NCBI RefSeq assembly: GCF_028548395.1
Contig: NZ_JAQQLA010000004.1
Location: 941,970-1,005,969, forward strand
Direction: 5' to 3'
DNA from: Vogesella indigofera
GTDB taxonomy: Bacteria; Pseudomonadota; Gammaproteobacteria; Burkholderiales; Chromobacteriaceae
Length of the DNA: 64,000 nucleotides
The notes beneath the pieces were generated by a model, which saw only the letters and a program-made list of their open reading frames with translations, had not been told where the DNA came from and did not search any database. This document shows, piece after piece, positions 17,273 through 29,454 of the stretch (its first letter is position 1; every line of letters starts with the position of its first letter). The position numbers were made by a program, and so were the translations under genes.

Positions 17273-17548
17273 TTAATGCAGTGCCGGCAGGCCGTGGTCG
17301 GCGTGCAGCATGTGCAACAGCTCGGTGGTGTGGCGGCTGGACAGCTGCGGCAGGCGGTGCGACAGCAGGCCGCTGCTGATGGCGTGGAACAGTGCACGGC
17401 TGTCGCCGCTCAGGCTGCGCAGCTCGGCGAAGCCCAGTGTTTTCACGCCCTGCCGCGAGCCCATCATCAGCCAGAAACCGGCCAGCACGGCACGGTCGCG
17501 CCCGCCGCGAATACTCTTCAGCTTTGCCATTATCTCGTTTTCTGTCAT
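17273..17548 (-). CDS. Hypothetical protein, 91 residues
   Basis: Starts MTENEIMAKLKSIRGG with GAGG seven bases ahead of the ATG; a second ATG lies at 17530. The protein is mostly helical, soluble, rich in Leu, Ser and His, with no Cys pairs, signal or membrane segment. I do not recognise the family. It stands alone between the LysR gene and mnmE. The codon use matches the neighbours, which supports a real gene. Confidence 0.55.
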   Translation of the reverse strand: MTENEIMAKLKSIRGGRDRAVLAGFWLMMGSRQGVKTLGFAELRSLSGDSRALFHAISSGLLSHRLPQLSSRHTTELLHMLHADHGLPALH

Positions 17549-17762
17549 AGCCGGACCTCAGCGTGATGGCAGGCGTGGGTGCCTGCGGCTGCCAGCATCA
17601 TGATGATGCGGCAACGCCGGGCCCGCAGCGGGCCCGACAGCCACACTGCGCCGCGGCGGTGGCGGCGGTCGGTGCGCTAGCCCGCTTAGCGGTGCGGCGG
17701 GCCGGCAGACAGCCCGCACCCGCCACAGCGGCGGGTGTGTGCGGTGATGGCAGGGCGGGGGT

Positions 17763-19115
17763 CTACTTGCCGATGCAGAAGCGCGAAAAGATGACGCCCA
17801 GCAGGTCGTCGGGGGTGAAGCGGCCGGTGATTTCCGACAGCGCGTTCTGCGCCATGCGCAGCTCCTCGGCGAAGATCTCCACCTGCTGCCAGTCCTGCGC
17901 GGCGAGGTCGAGATGGCCGGCGGCGCGGGCGATGGCGTCCAGGTGGCGTTCGCGCGCCAGGAACACGCCCTCGCTGTCGCCCTGGTAGCCGATCATTTCC
18001 AGCAGCAGCGCGCGCAGGTCGTCGACGCCGGCGTGGGTACGGGCCGACAGGCGCACCACCGGGTGGCCTTCTTCCTCGCTGCGGCCAACCTTGTCGCCGG
18101 ACAGGTCGACCTTGTTGAACACGTGCACCCGCGGCAGGCGTGGCGGCAGCTTGGCCAGGATGGCCTCGACCTCGGCCACGATGCCGTCGCGGCTGTCGAC
18201 CAGCACCAGCGCCACGTCGGCGCGTTCCACCGCCTGCCAGGTGCGTTCGATGCCGATCTTTTCCACCACGTCGTCGGTGTCGCGCAGGCCGGCGGTGTCG
18301 ATGATGTGCACCGGCACACCGTCGATGACGATCTCCTCGCGCACGGTGTCGCGGGTGGTGCCGGCGATGTCGGTGACGATGGCGATGTCGTCGCCGGCCA
18401 GCGCGTTCATCAGGCTGGACTTGCCGACGTTGGGCTGGCCGACCAGCACCACGTGCATGCCTTCGCGCAGCAGCGCGCCCTGGCGGGCGGTGGCCTGCAC
18501 CTTGCCCAGCTGGCCGCGCAGGCGCTGCAGCTTGCCGACGGCGTCGGCTTTTTCGAGGAAGTCGATGTCTTCCTCGGGGAAGTCCAGCGTCGCCTCCACC
18601 AGCATGCGCAGAGTGATCAGCTCGTCGACCAGGGTGTGGATTTCGCCGGAGAAGGCGCCCTTCAGCGATTTCAGCGCGCTCTTGGCGGCGCTTTCGCTGG
18701 CGGCGTCGATCAGGTCGGCGACGCTCTCCGCCTGCGCGAGGTCCAGCTTGTCGTTGAGGAACGCCCGCTTGGTGAATTCGCCAGGTTCGGCCAGGCGCGC
18801 TCCCAGTTCGACGCAGCGCGACAGCAGCATCTTCAGCACCACCGGCCCGCCGTGGCCCTGCAGCTCGATCACGTCCTCGCCGGTAAAGCTGTGGGGGCCG
18901 GGGAAGAACAGCAGCAGGCCGTTGTCGATGGCGCTGCCGTCGGCGGCGACAAAATCGGTATAGGTGGCGTAGCGCGGCTTGGGCGTCTTGCCGCCGCTGA
19001 GGGCCTGGGCCAGCGGCAGCAGTGCGCGGCCGGAGATGCGCACCACGCCGACGCCGCCACGACCGGGGGCGGTGGCAACGGCGCAGATGGTGCTGGGGGT
19101 GTAGGCAAGGTTCAT
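17763..19115 (-). CDS. mnmE: tRNA modification GTPase MnmE
   Basis: A 450-residue GTPase that, with MnmG, adds the carboxymethylaminomethyl group to U34 of certain tRNAs. The N-terminal folate-binding domain starts [23 protein letters not shown], the P-loop GQPNVGKS is at residues 226-233, followed by DIAGTTRDT and DTAGLRDT, and the protein ends in the conserved CIGK with the essential Cys. The start at 19115 aligns with the family. It is downstream of yidC in the classic rpmH-rnpA-yidD-yidC-mnmE order, but a hairpin lies between yidC and mnmE. Confidence 0.97.
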   Translation of the reverse strand: MNLAYTPSTICAVATAPGRGGVGVVRISGRALLPLAQALSGGKTPKPRYATYTDFVAADGSAIDNGLLLFFPGPHSFTGEDVIELQGHGGPVVLKMLLSRCVELGARLAEPGEFTKRAFLNDKLDLAQAESVADLIDAASESAAKSALKSLKGAFSGEIHTLVDELITLRMLVEATLDFPEEDIDFLEKADAVGKLQRLRGQLGKVQATARQGALLREGMHVVLVGQPNVGKSSLMNALAGDDIAIVTDIAGTTRDTVREEIVIDGVPVHIIDTAGLRDTDDVVEKIGIERTWQAVERADVALVLVDSRDGIVAEVEAILAKLPPRLPRVHVFNKVDLSGDKVGRSEEEGHPVVRLSARTHAGVDDLRALLLEMIGYQGDSEGVFLARERHLDAIARAAGHLDLAAQDWQQVEIFAEELRMAQNALSEITGRFTPDDLLGVIFSRFCIGK

Positions 19116-19140
19116 CGCGGGATCCGTCCGGTCGGTTGCT

Positions 19141-19160
19141 TGCGGCCAACGTTGGCCGCA
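19141..19160. repeat. GTTGGCCGCA repeat, perfect 20-bp palindrome
   Basis: Exact inverted pair, palindromic for 22 bp in all, 25 bp upstream of the mnmE start. Confidence 0.95.
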
Positions 19161-19211
19161 AGGCGAAGGTGTCGAGGCAAGCGGTGGCGCTTGGCTGGAG
19201 ACCCTCAACAA

Positions 19212-19238
19212 AAAGCCCGGCCATGGCGGCCGGGCTTT
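19212..19238 (-). terminator. Rho-independent terminator of the rpmH-yidC transcript
   Basis: AAAGCCCGGCC and GGCCGGGCTTT form an 11-bp stem followed on the minus strand by TTTTTGTTG. It lies 25 bp beyond the yidC stop, between yidC and mnmE, so mnmE needs read-through or its own promoter. Confidence 0.85.
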
Positions 19239-19262
19239 GATTTTACGCCAGCTTGCGGCTGC

Positions 19263-20921
19263 TTACGACTGCAGTGCCAGTTTGCGGGCTTTTTCGATGC
19301 TCTGGTTCACATACCACTGCTGTGCGATCGACAGCAGGTTGTTGACGACCCAGTACAGCACCAGACCGGCCGGGAAGAAGAAGAACATCACCGAGAACGC
19401 GACCGGCATGATCTTCATCATCTTCGCCTGCATCGGATCGGCCGGCGGCGGGTTGAGGAAGGTCTGCGCGAACATGGTGATCGCCATCAGCGCCGGCAGG
19501 ATGTAGTACGGGTCCGGACGGGCCAGGTCGGCGATGTACAGCCAGTCGGCCTGGCGCAGCTCGACCGAGGCCAGCAGCGCCCAGTACAGGCCGATGAACA
19601 CCGGGATCTGGATCAGCATCGGCAGGCAGCCGCCGAGCGGATTGACCTTCTCGGTCTTGTACATCTCCATCACCGCCTGCTGGAACTTCATGCGGTCGTC
19701 GCCGAACTGCTGCTTCAGGTTTTCCAGACGCGGAGCCAGTACCTTCATCTTCGCCATCGAGCGGTAGGAAGCGGCGGTCAGCGGGTAGAACACCGCCTTC
19801 ACGATCAGCGTCAGCAGGATGATGGCCCAACCCCAGTTCTGCACCATGGTGTGCAGCTTGGTCAGCAGCCAGAACAGCGGCGAGGCGAAGATGTGCACCT
19901 TGCCGAAGTCCTTGGCGTAGGCCATGCCGTCGGCCACCTTGGTGATGGTGTTGTACTCTTCCGGACCGGCGTACAGCGGAACCGCGATGCTGGCGCTCTG
20001 GCCGGCAGCGATCGGTGCCACGCTGACCATGGCGGCGGCGGAGTAGGCGCCGCTCTTCGGCTCCAGCTGGAAGGTACACGCCTGCGCGTTGGCGCACACC
20101 GATTTGCCGTCCAGCGGTTTCAGGATCCAGGCGCTCATGAAGTAGTGCTGCAGCATCGCCACCCAGCCGTTGTCGGTGTTCTTCACGTACTCGGCCTTGC
20201 CCTTGTCCAGGTCGGAGAAGGCGACCTTCTGGAAGGTGCCTTCGGTGGTGTATACCGCCGGGCCGGTGAAGGTCTGTGCGAAGCGGCTTTCGCCTTCCGG
20301 TGCCTTGCCGTCACGCAGCAGGCGGAAGTAGGCGGTGCTGGCCAGCGGCGTGGTGCCGGCGTTGACGATGTCGTAACGCACATCGATCAGGTAGCTGCCC
20401 TTGTGGAAGGTGTACACCTTGCTCACCTTGACGCCATTGGCTTCCGGCGCGGTCAGCTTGATCTCGACCTTGTCGCCTTGCAGCGTGTAGGCGGTCTTTT
20501 CGGCAGTGAACACGGTCTTGTGGGTCGGCAGCGCGGCGTTGCCGGCGGAGACCAGGCCGGTCTGCGCCACGTACAGGTGGGCGCCCTTGTCGGTAAACAG
20601 CTCGAACGGCTTGCTGGCGTCTTCCGCCGCATTGTGCTTGAGCAGTTGCAGGCTGCGCAGATCGCCACCGGTGGTGTCGATTTCGGCCTTGACCAGGTCG
20701 GTGGTGACGGTGATGCGCTGGCCGCGGCTCAGGCTGCTGCTGTCGGCAGGCTGGGCGACGTTGCTGGCGCTGGCGGCAGGGGTATCGCTACTGCTCGCGG
20801 CTGTGCTGGCTTGCTGTGTCACGGCAGGCTTTGCGACGGGTTTCGGCGCAAAGTATTCTTGCCATAGCAACAGGATGCTGAATGACAGCGCGATAAAGAT
20901 GATCAGTCGTTTGGAATCCAT
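19263..20921 (-). CDS. yidC: Membrane protein insertase YidC
   Basis: A 552-residue inner-membrane insertase that places proteins in the membrane alone or with SecYEG. It has the N-terminal membrane anchor ([15 protein letters not shown]), a large periplasmic beta domain, and the C-terminal five-helix core with [19 protein letters not shown], where the Arg/Lys groove residue lies, then [19 protein letters not shown] and [18 protein letters not shown]. Full length for the Gram-negative type. It lies between yidD and mnmE. Confidence 0.97.
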   Translation of the reverse strand: MDSKRLIIFIALSFSILLLWQEYFAPKPVAKPAVTQQASTAASSSDTPAASASNVAQPADSSSLSRGQRITVTTDLVKAEIDTTGGDLRSLQLLKHNAAEDASKPFELFTDKGAHLYVAQTGLVSAGNAALPTHKTVFTAEKTAYTLQGDKVEIKLTAPEANGVKVSKVYTFHKGSYLIDVRYDIVNAGTTPLASTAYFRLLRDGKAPEGESRFAQTFTGPAVYTTEGTFQKVAFSDLDKGKAEYVKNTDNGWVAMLQHYFMSAWILKPLDGKSVCANAQACTFQLEPKSGAYSAAAMVSVAPIAAGQSASIAVPLYAGPEEYNTITKVADGMAYAKDFGKVHIFASPLFWLLTKLHTMVQNWGWAIILLTLIVKAVFYPLTAASYRSMAKMKVLAPRLENLKQQFGDDRMKFQQAVMEMYKTEKVNPLGGCLPMLIQIPVFIGLYWALLASVELRQADWLYIADLARPDPYYILPALMAITMFAQTFLNPPPADPMQAKMMKIMPVAFSVMFFFFPAGLVLYWVVNNLLSIAQQWYVNQSIEKARKLALQS

Positions 20922-20938
20922 CTTACTTACCGGAAAAG

Positions 20939-21148
20939 TCAGGGAACCGGGTCATGGCCGCTGCCACCGAGGGGGTGGCAACGACTAATCCGTCGTATCG
21001 CTAGCCAGCTGCCCTTGATCACGCCGTGCTTTTGCAATGCCTCGATGGCATAGCCGGAGCAGGTTGGCTGATACCGGCAACGTGGCGGCAGCCAGGGGCT
21101 GATCGCCAGCTGGTAAAAGCGGATCAAGAGGACGAAGAGTCGTGACAT
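20939..21148 (-). CDS. yidD: Membrane protein insertion efficiency factor YidD
   Basis: A 69-residue protein with the family signature [24 protein letters not shown] and an [19 protein letters not shown] tail, holding the three conserved cysteines. It helps YidC-dependent insertion. It overlaps the end of rnpA by 25 bp and ends 17 bp before yidC. Confidence 0.96.
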   Translation of the reverse strand: MSRLFVLLIRFYQLAISPWLPPRCRYQPTCSGYAIEALQKHGVIKGSWLAIRRISRCHPLGGSGHDPVP

Positions 21149-21486
21149 CGGGCTAGTTTAGCAAAGAGCGCAGCCAATGCCTTTACCGCTTCGTGATATT
21201 CGCCGCGATAGTAGGCCTGGCGTGATCTGACGACAAAATCCATCGGCGGCAGATCATGACGGTGCAGCCGAAACCACTCGCGCACGGTGCGCTTGATGTA
21301 GTTGCGGCGGTTGGCGCGTTTGGCCACCTTCTTGCCGACCACCAGACCGAGACGGGCGTGGGTCAGACCGTTCGGGCGGGCATACACCTGGAACAATTGG
21401 TTGCTGCGCGCGTTGCGCAAATGAAAAACGGATGAGAACTCATCCGTTTTTAACAGCCGGTGCGCACGGCGAAATGTGTTGTCCAA
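21124..21486 (-). CDS. rnpA: Ribonuclease P protein component
   Basis: A 120-residue basic protein with [46 protein letters not shown] (the RNR signature that contacts RNase P RNA) and [10 protein letters not shown]. It is the protein cofactor of RNase P, which trims tRNA 5' ends. It starts three bases after rpmH and overlaps yidD. Confidence 0.96.
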   Translation of the reverse strand: MDNTFRRAHRLLKTDEFSSVFHLRNARSNQLFQVYARPNGLTHARLGLVVGKKVAKRANRRNYIKRTVREWFRLHRHDLPPMDFVVRSRQAYYRGEYHEAVKALAALFAKLARCHDSSSS

Positions 21487-21489
21487 GCG

Positions 21490-21624
21490 TTATACAGCCA
21501 GACGCTTGCGACCTTTGGCGCGACGGGCGGCCAGAACGGCGCGACCACCACGGGTCTTGGAGCGAACGAGGAAGCCGTGGGTACGCTTGCGGCGGGTAGT
21601 GGAAGGCTGGTAAGTACGTTTCAT
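21490..21624 (-). CDS. rpmH: 50S ribosomal protein L34
   Basis: 44 residues, [18 protein letters not shown]..., the standard length and sequence of bacterial L34. It is the first gene of the rpmH-rnpA-yidD-yidC unit, with a near-consensus promoter 38-66 bp upstream. Confidence 0.97.
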   Translation of the reverse strand: MKRTYQPSTTRRKRTHGFLVRSKTRGGRAVLAARRAKGRKRLAV

Positions 21625-21661
21625 GATGGTTTTCCTGTTTCGAAACGGAAATAAACGCGTG

Positions 21662-21690
21662 ATTACATAGATAAATGCCGGAATTGTCAA
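21662..21690 (-). promoter_or_regulatory. Sigma-70 promoter of rpmH operon
   Basis: On the minus strand TTGACA (21690-21685), a 17-base spacer and TGTAAT (21667-21662), the last one base from TATAAT. Well placed for rpmH. Confidence 0.85.
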
Positions 21691-21799
21691 CCTAATTAAC
21701 AGTTTGCGGCCCCGATTGTCGGCGGCGCGGTCACAGTCGTGGCAATCCGCTGGCCACTGTTGCCCGCCGTGGCCGGCGGCGGCGATATTTCGCCGGTGC

Positions 21800-21808
21800 T
21801 GTGGATAA
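21800..21808 (-). promoter_or_regulatory. DnaA box upstream of dnaA
   Basis: TGTGGATAA, a perfect TTATCCACA box on the minus strand, about 220 bp before the dnaA start. Probably serves DnaA autoregulation. Confidence 0.75.
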
Positions 21809-22025
21809 CTTTTGGCAAAGCCAGTAGAATGTACCGCTTGTGACCCTGTCCGCCCGGACGGCATCGGCAGCGCCGGATCGCCGCCCGCCAGACTGTAGAG
21901 ACAGGGCGATTCCACACCAAAACATCGTGACTGCCGCCCGGCACCCGCCGCGCGCGCAGCCTCCCCGCCGCCCCCGAACTACCTTTTAGTCTGCGGCGGC
22001 ATTTCGTTTTTAACATGAAGCATTG

Positions 22026-23480
22026 ATGACTGAACCGGAAAACTTCTGGCCTGCGTGCCTGACGCGTCTTGAGGAAGAACTGTCCTCACAGCAATTCAAC
22101 ACCTGGATCCGCCCGCTCTCTGCCGAGGCAGGCGACGAGGGTGTGGTGCTGTACGCGCCAAACCGCTTTATCCTGCAGTTCATTAAAGATCGTTTCCTGG
22201 CGCACATCGAGGCGCTGGCGATCGAACTGCTGGGCGAAGTGTCGGTGGAGCTGCGCATTGGCGCCGCCGCCGGGGCACCGGTCGCGGTGGCGCGTCCGGC
22301 GCCGGCCAGCAGTGCGCCGCGCAGCAACGACAACCCGCCTGCGGCCAACGTTGACGTGGCGGCGGCGGTGGCCAAGGTCAGCGCCGCGACCGGCAGCAGC
22401 CAGTTTGCGCCGACGGCGAAGCAGACCGCGGTCAAGGCCATCGGCGGTGGCCACGAGAGCACCCGCCTCAATCCGAGCTTCACCTTCGACACGCTGGTGA
22501 CCGGTAAGGGCAACCAGCTGGCGCGCGCCGCGGCGATGCAGATCGCCGAGAACCCGGGCGACCCGGCCTACAACCCGCTGTTCGTGTACGGCGGCGTCGG
22601 CCTCGGTAAGACGCACTTGATCCAGGCCATCGGCAACCACGTCTACCTGAAGAATCCGCAGGCCAAGATCCGCTACATCCACGCCGAGCGTTATGTAGCC
22701 GACATCATGCGCGCCTACCAGCACAAGGCCTTCGACGAGTTCAAGCGCTACTACCATAGTCTGGACCTGCTGCTGATCGACGACATCCAGTTTTTTGCCG
22801 GCAAGAACCGCACCCAGGAAGAGTTCTTCTACGCCTTCAACGCGCTGATCGAGGGCGGCAAGCAGGTGATCATGACCTGCGACAGCTACCCGAAGCAGAT
22901 CGAGGGCATGGAAGAGCGCCTGATCTCGCGTTTCAGCTGGGGCCTGACCGTGGAAATCCAGCCGCCGGAGCTGGAAATGCGCGTCGCCATCCTGATGAAG
23001 AAGGCCGAGGCCGACAACACCAAGCTCGACCACAACGTCGCCTTCTTCATTGCCCAGAACGTGCGCAGCAACGTGCGCGAGCTGGAAGGCGCGCTCAAGC
23101 GCGTGGTGGCCTACGCCCGTTTCAGCAACCAGAGCATCACCATGGAGCTGGTTAAGGAAGCGCTGAAGGACATCCTCGCCGCCGGCAACCGCCAGGTCAC
23201 CATCGAGACCATCCAGAAGACGGTGGCCGACTACTACAAGATCAAGCTGTCCGACATGCACAGCAAGAAGCGCTCGCGCGACATCGCGCGGCCGCGGCAG
23301 GTGGCGATGACGCTGGCCAAGGAGCTGACCTCGCTCAGCTTGCCGAACATCGGCGACGCCTTCGGCGGCCGCGACCACACCACCGTGCTGCACGCCTGCA
23401 AGACCATTGCCGAAATGCGCGGTAATGACAGCGAAATCGCGCACGATTACGATACGTTGCTCGCGATGTTGCGCAACTGA
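22026..23480 (+). CDS. dnaA: Chromosomal replication initiator protein DnaA
   Basis: A 484-residue initiator. Domain I begins FWPACLTRLEEELSSQQFNTWIRPL; a low-complexity Ala-rich linker spans residues 80-140; the AAA+ domain has Walker A GGVGLGKT (189-196) and LLIDDIQFFAGK; domain IV ends with the DNA-binding RPRQVAMTLAKELTSLSLPNIGDAFGGRDHTTVLHA. ATG at 22026 is preceded in frame by a TTG at 22023; neither has a strong ribosome binding site. An exact TGCGGCCAAC repeat (22340-22349) falls in the flexible linker. Confidence 0.97.
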   Translation: MTEPENFWPACLTRLEEELSSQQFNTWIRPLSAEAGDEGVVLYAPNRFILQFIKDRFLAHIEALAIELLGEVSVELRIGAAAGAPVAVARPAPASSAPRSNDNPPAANVDVAAAVAKVSAATGSSQFAPTAKQTAVKAIGGGHESTRLNPSFTFDTLVTGKGNQLARAAAMQIAENPGDPAYNPLFVYGGVGLGKTHLIQAIGNHVYLKNPQAKIRYIHAERYVADIMRAYQHKAFDEFKRYYHSLDLLLIDDIQFFAGKNRTQEEFFYAFNALIEGGKQVIMTCDSYPKQIEGMEERLISRFSWGLTVEIQPPELEMRVAILMKKAEADNTKLDHNVAFFIAQNVRSNVRELEGALKRVVAYARFSNQSITMELVKEALKDILAAGNRQVTIETIQKTVADYYKIKLSDMHSKKRSRDIARPRQVAMTLAKELTSLSLPNIGDAFGGRDHTTVLHACKTIAEMRGNDSEIAHDYDTLLAMLRN

Positions 23481-23521
23481 TTCATTTGATAACGACACTG
23501 TAACCCTTCGGGAGTCCGCAC

Positions 23522-24628
23522 ATGCTGATTCTGCAAGCCGAACGCGATGCCCTGCTCAAGCCACTGCTGGCTGTTACCGGCATCGTCGAGCGCCGCCACA
23601 CCCTGCCCATTCTGTCGAATGTGCTGATCGAAAAACAGGCAGGAGCCGTCAGCTTCCTGGCGACCGACCTGGAAATCCAGATCACCACCGCCAGCCCGGA
23701 CGACATCGCCGGCGACGCGTTCCGCCTGACCACCTCGGCGAAAAAGCTGCAGGACATCCTGCGCGCCATTCCCGGCAACAGCATGGTCACGCTGGAACAG
23801 CAGGACGGCCGCCTGATGCTGAAAGCCGGCAAGAGCCGCTTCAACCTGCAGACGCTGCCGGCGGACGACTTCCCGCTGCTGTCGGCCGGCAGTGCCGCGC
23901 AAGCCAGCTTCAGCCTGAGCCAGCGCGACCTGAAGCGCCTGATCTCGCAGGTGCAGTACGCGATGGCGGTGCAGGACATCCGTTACTACCTGAACGGCCT
24001 GCTGCTGCAGACCGAAGGCAACCAGGTGCGCCTGATCTCCACCGACGGCCACCGCCTGGCGTTTGCCAGCGCCGACATCGAGGCCAGCCTCGACAAGGCC
24101 GAGGTGATCCTGCCGCGCAAGACCATCCTCGAGCTGTACAAGCTGCTGCAGGACAGCGACGAGACCATCAACATCGAGCTGCTGTCCAACCAGGTGCGTT
24201 TCAGCTTCGGCAACACCGTGATCATCAGCAAGGTGGTCGACGGCAAGTTCCCCGACTACAACCGCGTGGTGCCGCTGGATAACGACAAGATCTTCCTGAT
24301 CGAGCGCGTGACCTTCCTGCACGCATTGCAGCGTGCCGCCATTCTCGCCAACGAGAAATTCCGCGGCGTGCGGCTGGTGCTGAAGCCGGGCGCGATGTCC
24401 ATCCTGTGTACCAACAGCGAGCAGGAAGAAGCGCAGGAAGAACTGGAAATCGCCTACCAGGGCGGCGAGCTGGAGATCGGCTTCAACATCAACTACCTGC
24501 TGGACGTGCTGACCAACCTGTCGGCCGACACCCTGCAGATGGCGTTTGGCGACAGCGTGCGCTCCACGCTGGTCACCATCCCCGACAACAGCAACTTCAA
24601 GTATGTCGTGATGCCGATGCGCATCTGA
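23522..24628 (+). CDS. dnaN: DNA polymerase III beta sliding clamp
   Basis: 368 residues in three repeated clamp domains, starting MLILQAERDALLKPLLAVTGIVERRHTLPILSN and ending with the usual YVVMPMRI. It forms the ring that tethers the polymerase to DNA. It lies 41 bp after dnaA with GGGAG before the ATG, so it is probably in the dnaA transcript. Confidence 0.97.
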   Translation: MLILQAERDALLKPLLAVTGIVERRHTLPILSNVLIEKQAGAVSFLATDLEIQITTASPDDIAGDAFRLTTSAKKLQDILRAIPGNSMVTLEQQDGRLMLKAGKSRFNLQTLPADDFPLLSAGSAAQASFSLSQRDLKRLISQVQYAMAVQDIRYYLNGLLLQTEGNQVRLISTDGHRLAFASADIEASLDKAEVILPRKTILELYKLLQDSDETINIELLSNQVRFSFGNTVIISKVVDGKFPDYNRVVPLDNDKIFLIERVTFLHALQRAAILANEKFRGVRLVLKPGAMSILCTNSEQEEAQEELEIAYQGGELEIGFNINYLLDVLTNLSADTLQMAFGDSVRSTLVTIPDNSNFKYVVMPMRI

Positions 24629-24673
24629 CGACATGCCATCCGCCACCGGCAACGGTGGCGGGCGGCATCGCAC

Positions 24674-24704
24674 TGCGGCCAACCTTTGTCCAGCGTTGGC
24701 CGCA
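24674..24704. repeat. GTTGGCCGCA repeat, spaced inverted pair
   Basis: TGCGGCCAAC and GTTGGCCGCA, both exact, separated by 11 bases, in the dnaN-gyrB gap. Could form a hairpin at the end of dnaN. Confidence 0.92.
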
Positions 24705-24770
24705 CGCCGGTTAGGCCGGCACGGCAACAGTTTTCAACAGTGGGGCAACCGCCCCGGACGCACTGGCTGA

Positions 24771-27176
<2,406 letters not shown>

Positions 27177-27257
27177 TATTGTAGGATCCCACGAATATCT
27201 AGATTTTTCCCACTTTTCTAGATTTTTGGGATTCTGCCAGCTGTACTCAGCTTAGCA

Positions 27258-27287
27258 AATGGCCTCCAGGTTTGGAGGCCATTTTTT
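27258..27287 (+). terminator. Rho-independent terminator of gyrB
   Basis: AAATGGCCTCCA and TGGAGGCCATTTTTT form a 10-12-bp stem with a short loop and a T-run, about 80 bp after gyrB. Just before it, two direct copies of CTAGATTTTT (27199-27208 and 27218-27227) are seen. Confidence 0.9.
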
Positions 27288-27382
27288 CATTTCTCAGTAA
27301 TCGATGAGGCTTGTGGCAGCAAGGCTGCTTCGTATTCAACTGAGAATAGTTACGGTCCGTCAAGGCCGTCGGCTGCAAATTA

Positions 27383-28177
27383 CTAGTTTATTTTAGGCCA
27401 ATTAAAAACATCATCGAAAGACCTTATGCTTGCCCGCTTGTCGTTGTTGCAAGAGGGGCAAGAAAGAACCAGGTTTGTCGGATCATTTGTCCCTCCTTGA
27501 GCTATAGGGACCATGTGATCAATGTCGTATTCTTGATTTGCAATAGCGGGTGAAGCAACAACTCGACCACAATAATGACAATTCCCTCTTTCCCTTAATT
27601 GAATAGCATTTTGAATCCACTTTTTAAAATAAGTAGTTCGAGGGACTCTCCCATCCTGCTCCAGCATAGGGAAATCGCATTTCTTCAGAGGTCTGATTTT
27701 TTCAGCTATTTTCAAGTTGAAATCCAGCAAGAAACTCTTTCGATGCCATAGCACGGCAAAGGCCGAATTAACTAAATGATTTAATCCGTGAATAAAATAT
27801 TGGTCGTATTTCTTCTTGGCATAATAAATATCTGACTCCTGCTTAGAAAGAAATTCGATAGGAGTTTCCAAGTTCATTTCAGGAAACATTGATGTTGCGT
27901 ATTCAGCAAAGTCAAATATATTATCTACCCAGTCTATATCGTCATATAGATACAAGTAGAACTCGATGTATGCCAGTTCGTGCAAGACCTTGTGTAGTGC
28001 CGTGTTTTCTGAAATTGAAATTGACTGAATAGCAATGCTTGTTAAATCGATATCCTGATGGTGAATTGATTCATTCGAGCTGCTTGGATAGTTGTAGACA
28101 TACCTCTCCACAGCCAGAATCAGATCGTAGGCCGGCCCTCCTGAAATTTTGTTTGCGACATTTCTATATCGTGCCAT
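27383..28177 (-). CDS. HNH endonuclease
   Basis: A 264-residue protein of low GC compared with the core genome. The C-terminus is an HNH nuclease domain: CHYCGRVV...YDIDHMVPIAQGGTNDPTNLVLSCPSCNNDKRA, with two CxxC zinc pairs, the DH pair and the closing Asn. The N-terminal 180 residues are helical and unfamiliar. The ATG at 28177 is preferred because GAGGG lies seven bases upstream; an ATG at 28222 is also open. It is first at the left edge of the island. Possible defence nuclease; the target is unknown. Confidence 0.8.
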   Translation of the reverse strand: MARYRNVANKISGGPAYDLILAVERYVYNYPSSSNESIHHQDIDLTSIAIQSISISENTALHKVLHELAYIEFYLYLYDDIDWVDNIFDFAEYATSMFPEMNLETPIEFLSKQESDIYYAKKKYDQYFIHGLNHLVNSAFAVLWHRKSFLLDFNLKIAEKIRPLKKCDFPMLEQDGRVPRTTYFKKWIQNAIQLRERGNCHYCGRVVASPAIANQEYDIDHMVPIAQGGTNDPTNLVLSCPSCNNDKRASIRSFDDVFNWPKIN

Positions 28178-28205
28178 TTTCGGACCCTCTTTGAGAATAT
28201 TTGAG

Positions 28206-28676
28206 CTAAAGATACTTGTCATCTGCGATCACCCTGAACTGAACTACGGGGCGATATTTTTGAGTTTTTCGGAGAAAATTTGCTACAAGCTTCCCGGTGC
28301 TGGAATTTTTCCCGGTGAGGCTGATGGAAACAAATGTCACACCTAAACTAACGGATAGATCGAGTGCCTTAGCAAGCAATTCGGCTCCAAGACCCTTTGA
28401 ACGATATTGTGGCTCAACGAAAAGGCCAAACAACTCACATTGGCCGGTGCTTAGTTTGACGTAAAAGTAATGGAAGGCAACCCCTTGGCAAGAGCCTTGC
28501 TCATGCGCAAAAAAAATGGCATGCCGAAAATCGGAGTCTTCCGCCCCAAGAAAATTCTTATGGCACTCAACGTAGGAGTGGAGCTTCTGTCTAAATTCGT
28601 TACTCAAGTTGAATGAGTTCTTCATGGCAAGAAACTCATCACGCTCCATGAGTTGAATCACGACGTCGATTGGCAT
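28206..28676 (-). CDS. GNAT-family N-acetyltransferase
   Basis: 156 residues with a GNAT core: ELFGLFVEPQYRSKGLGAELLAKALDLSVSLG, where RSKGLG is the acetyl-CoA pyrophosphate loop (R/QxxGxG), followed by a VSISLTGKNSSTGKLVANFLRK strand-helix. Low GC like the HNH gene, 28 bases downstream of it in the same direction. Such genes beside nucleases are sometimes toxin-like or immunity-like, but nothing here proves it. The ribosome binding site is weak. Confidence 0.75.
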   Translation of the reverse strand: MPIDVVIQLMERDEFLAMKNSFNLSNEFRQKLHSYVECHKNFLGAEDSDFRHAIFFAHEQGSCQGVAFHYFYVKLSTGQCELFGLFVEPQYRSKGLGAELLAKALDLSVSLGVTFVSISLTGKNSSTGKLVANFLRKTQKYRPVVQFRVIADDKYL

Positions 28677-28700
28677 TGTTATGTTGGCTTATCAATTAGG

Positions 28701-29354
28701 TTAGGTATCACGACTGCCCGCCGGATGTCCGAAGACGTCGTCAAATGCAAGCTCTGCAAGTTGACGTACCCGCTGCGAACTGTCTTTCATTCGATGTACA
28801 AGTACAAACCACTTGTAGTCGCTGTGTGGTGCCTGATCTATATCGACACCGCTAGGTCCATCCAGATCGAGCTTCAAGCAGTGAGGCCAGTGTGGCTCGT
28901 AGAAGGAGCTTCTTGTTTTCTTCTGGTCAGCAACGTAGCGGAAGGAGCGCTCCTCATAGTTTGCGTTGTATTGTGCATTGAATAGGTGGCTTTGAATTCG
29001 TTTTCGTACGGTTCTGCATTCGCCGCGATAGATCGCACGCAGTGTCCCGTGGTTCAGCTGACAACGGTTTCCATCGACGGGGCGATCCGAAAGAATGACG
29101 TAGAAGCCTTGTCCAGAGTAGACCCGTTTAAGGTCCTCAGGACTAGTGAGGTGGACTTGGTCTATGGGCGGGGATAAGTTTGGGAAACCGTCAGGCACCA
29201 CCCCGTCTCTGTAGAGTGATTTGAATGCAACTGCAAACTGAGCTCTAATATCGCTCTCTACAACGGTAACGGCATCCGCTAGTTTCGACTTCATCTTAGA
29301 AACGTTATACATGGTGCTTGTAATGGAATTTACACAAACCAGCTCATTGGACAT
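28701..29354 (-). CDS. GIY-YIG-like nuclease domain protein
   Basis: 217 residues. The middle has GFYVILSDRP...LRAIYRGECRTVRKRIQSHLFN, which resembles the GIY-YIG fold (YVI ... AIYRGE, then the arginine-rich helix ending in His). The first tyrosine strand is GFYVI rather than GIY. A late Glu (RQLAELAFDDVF) could be the metal ligand, but I cannot align it with confidence. Low GC. Alternative starts lie at 29312 and 29294. It lies beside the GNAT and HNH genes, so it may belong to a nuclease-containing defence cluster. Confidence 0.55.
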   Translation of the reverse strand: MSNELVCVNSITSTMYNVSKMKSKLADAVTVVESDIRAQFAVAFKSLYRDGVVPDGFPNLSPPIDQVHLTSPEDLKRVYSGQGFYVILSDRPVDGNRCQLNHGTLRAIYRGECRTVRKRIQSHLFNAQYNANYEERSFRYVADQKKTRSSFYEPHWPHCLKLDLDGPSGVDIDQAPHSDYKWFVLVHRMKDSSQRVRQLAELAFDDVFGHPAGSRDT

Positions 29355-29454
29355 TCCATGGAGTAACTTCCGTGGTGGGGAGTGATGAAAGCCTCGGCTC
29401 CAATCTCTGGGTTTGGAGTCTTTCTAGACTCGCTCACCTTCTTCTGACACCTGT

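Larger units (their letters stand above)
21625..22025. other. Intergenic region between rpmH and dnaA
   Basis: 401 bp between divergent genes. It holds the rpmH promoter and one DnaA box. In many bacteria this region is oriC, but here only one perfect box is found and there is no box cluster, so it looks mainly like a promoter region. No gene is seen. Confidence 0.6.

Noticed and set aside
17913..20867. 984-residue plus-strand open frame opposite mnmE and yidC
   Set aside because: It covers two well-known genes and their intergenic terminator in antisense and has no family features. Its length only reflects high GC and few stop codons.
21625..22025. Classical oriC position in front of dnaA
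   Set aside because: Only one perfect DnaA box and no clear AT-rich unwinding tract were found, compared with the dense cluster at 6914-7459. Not fully excluded without GC-skew data.
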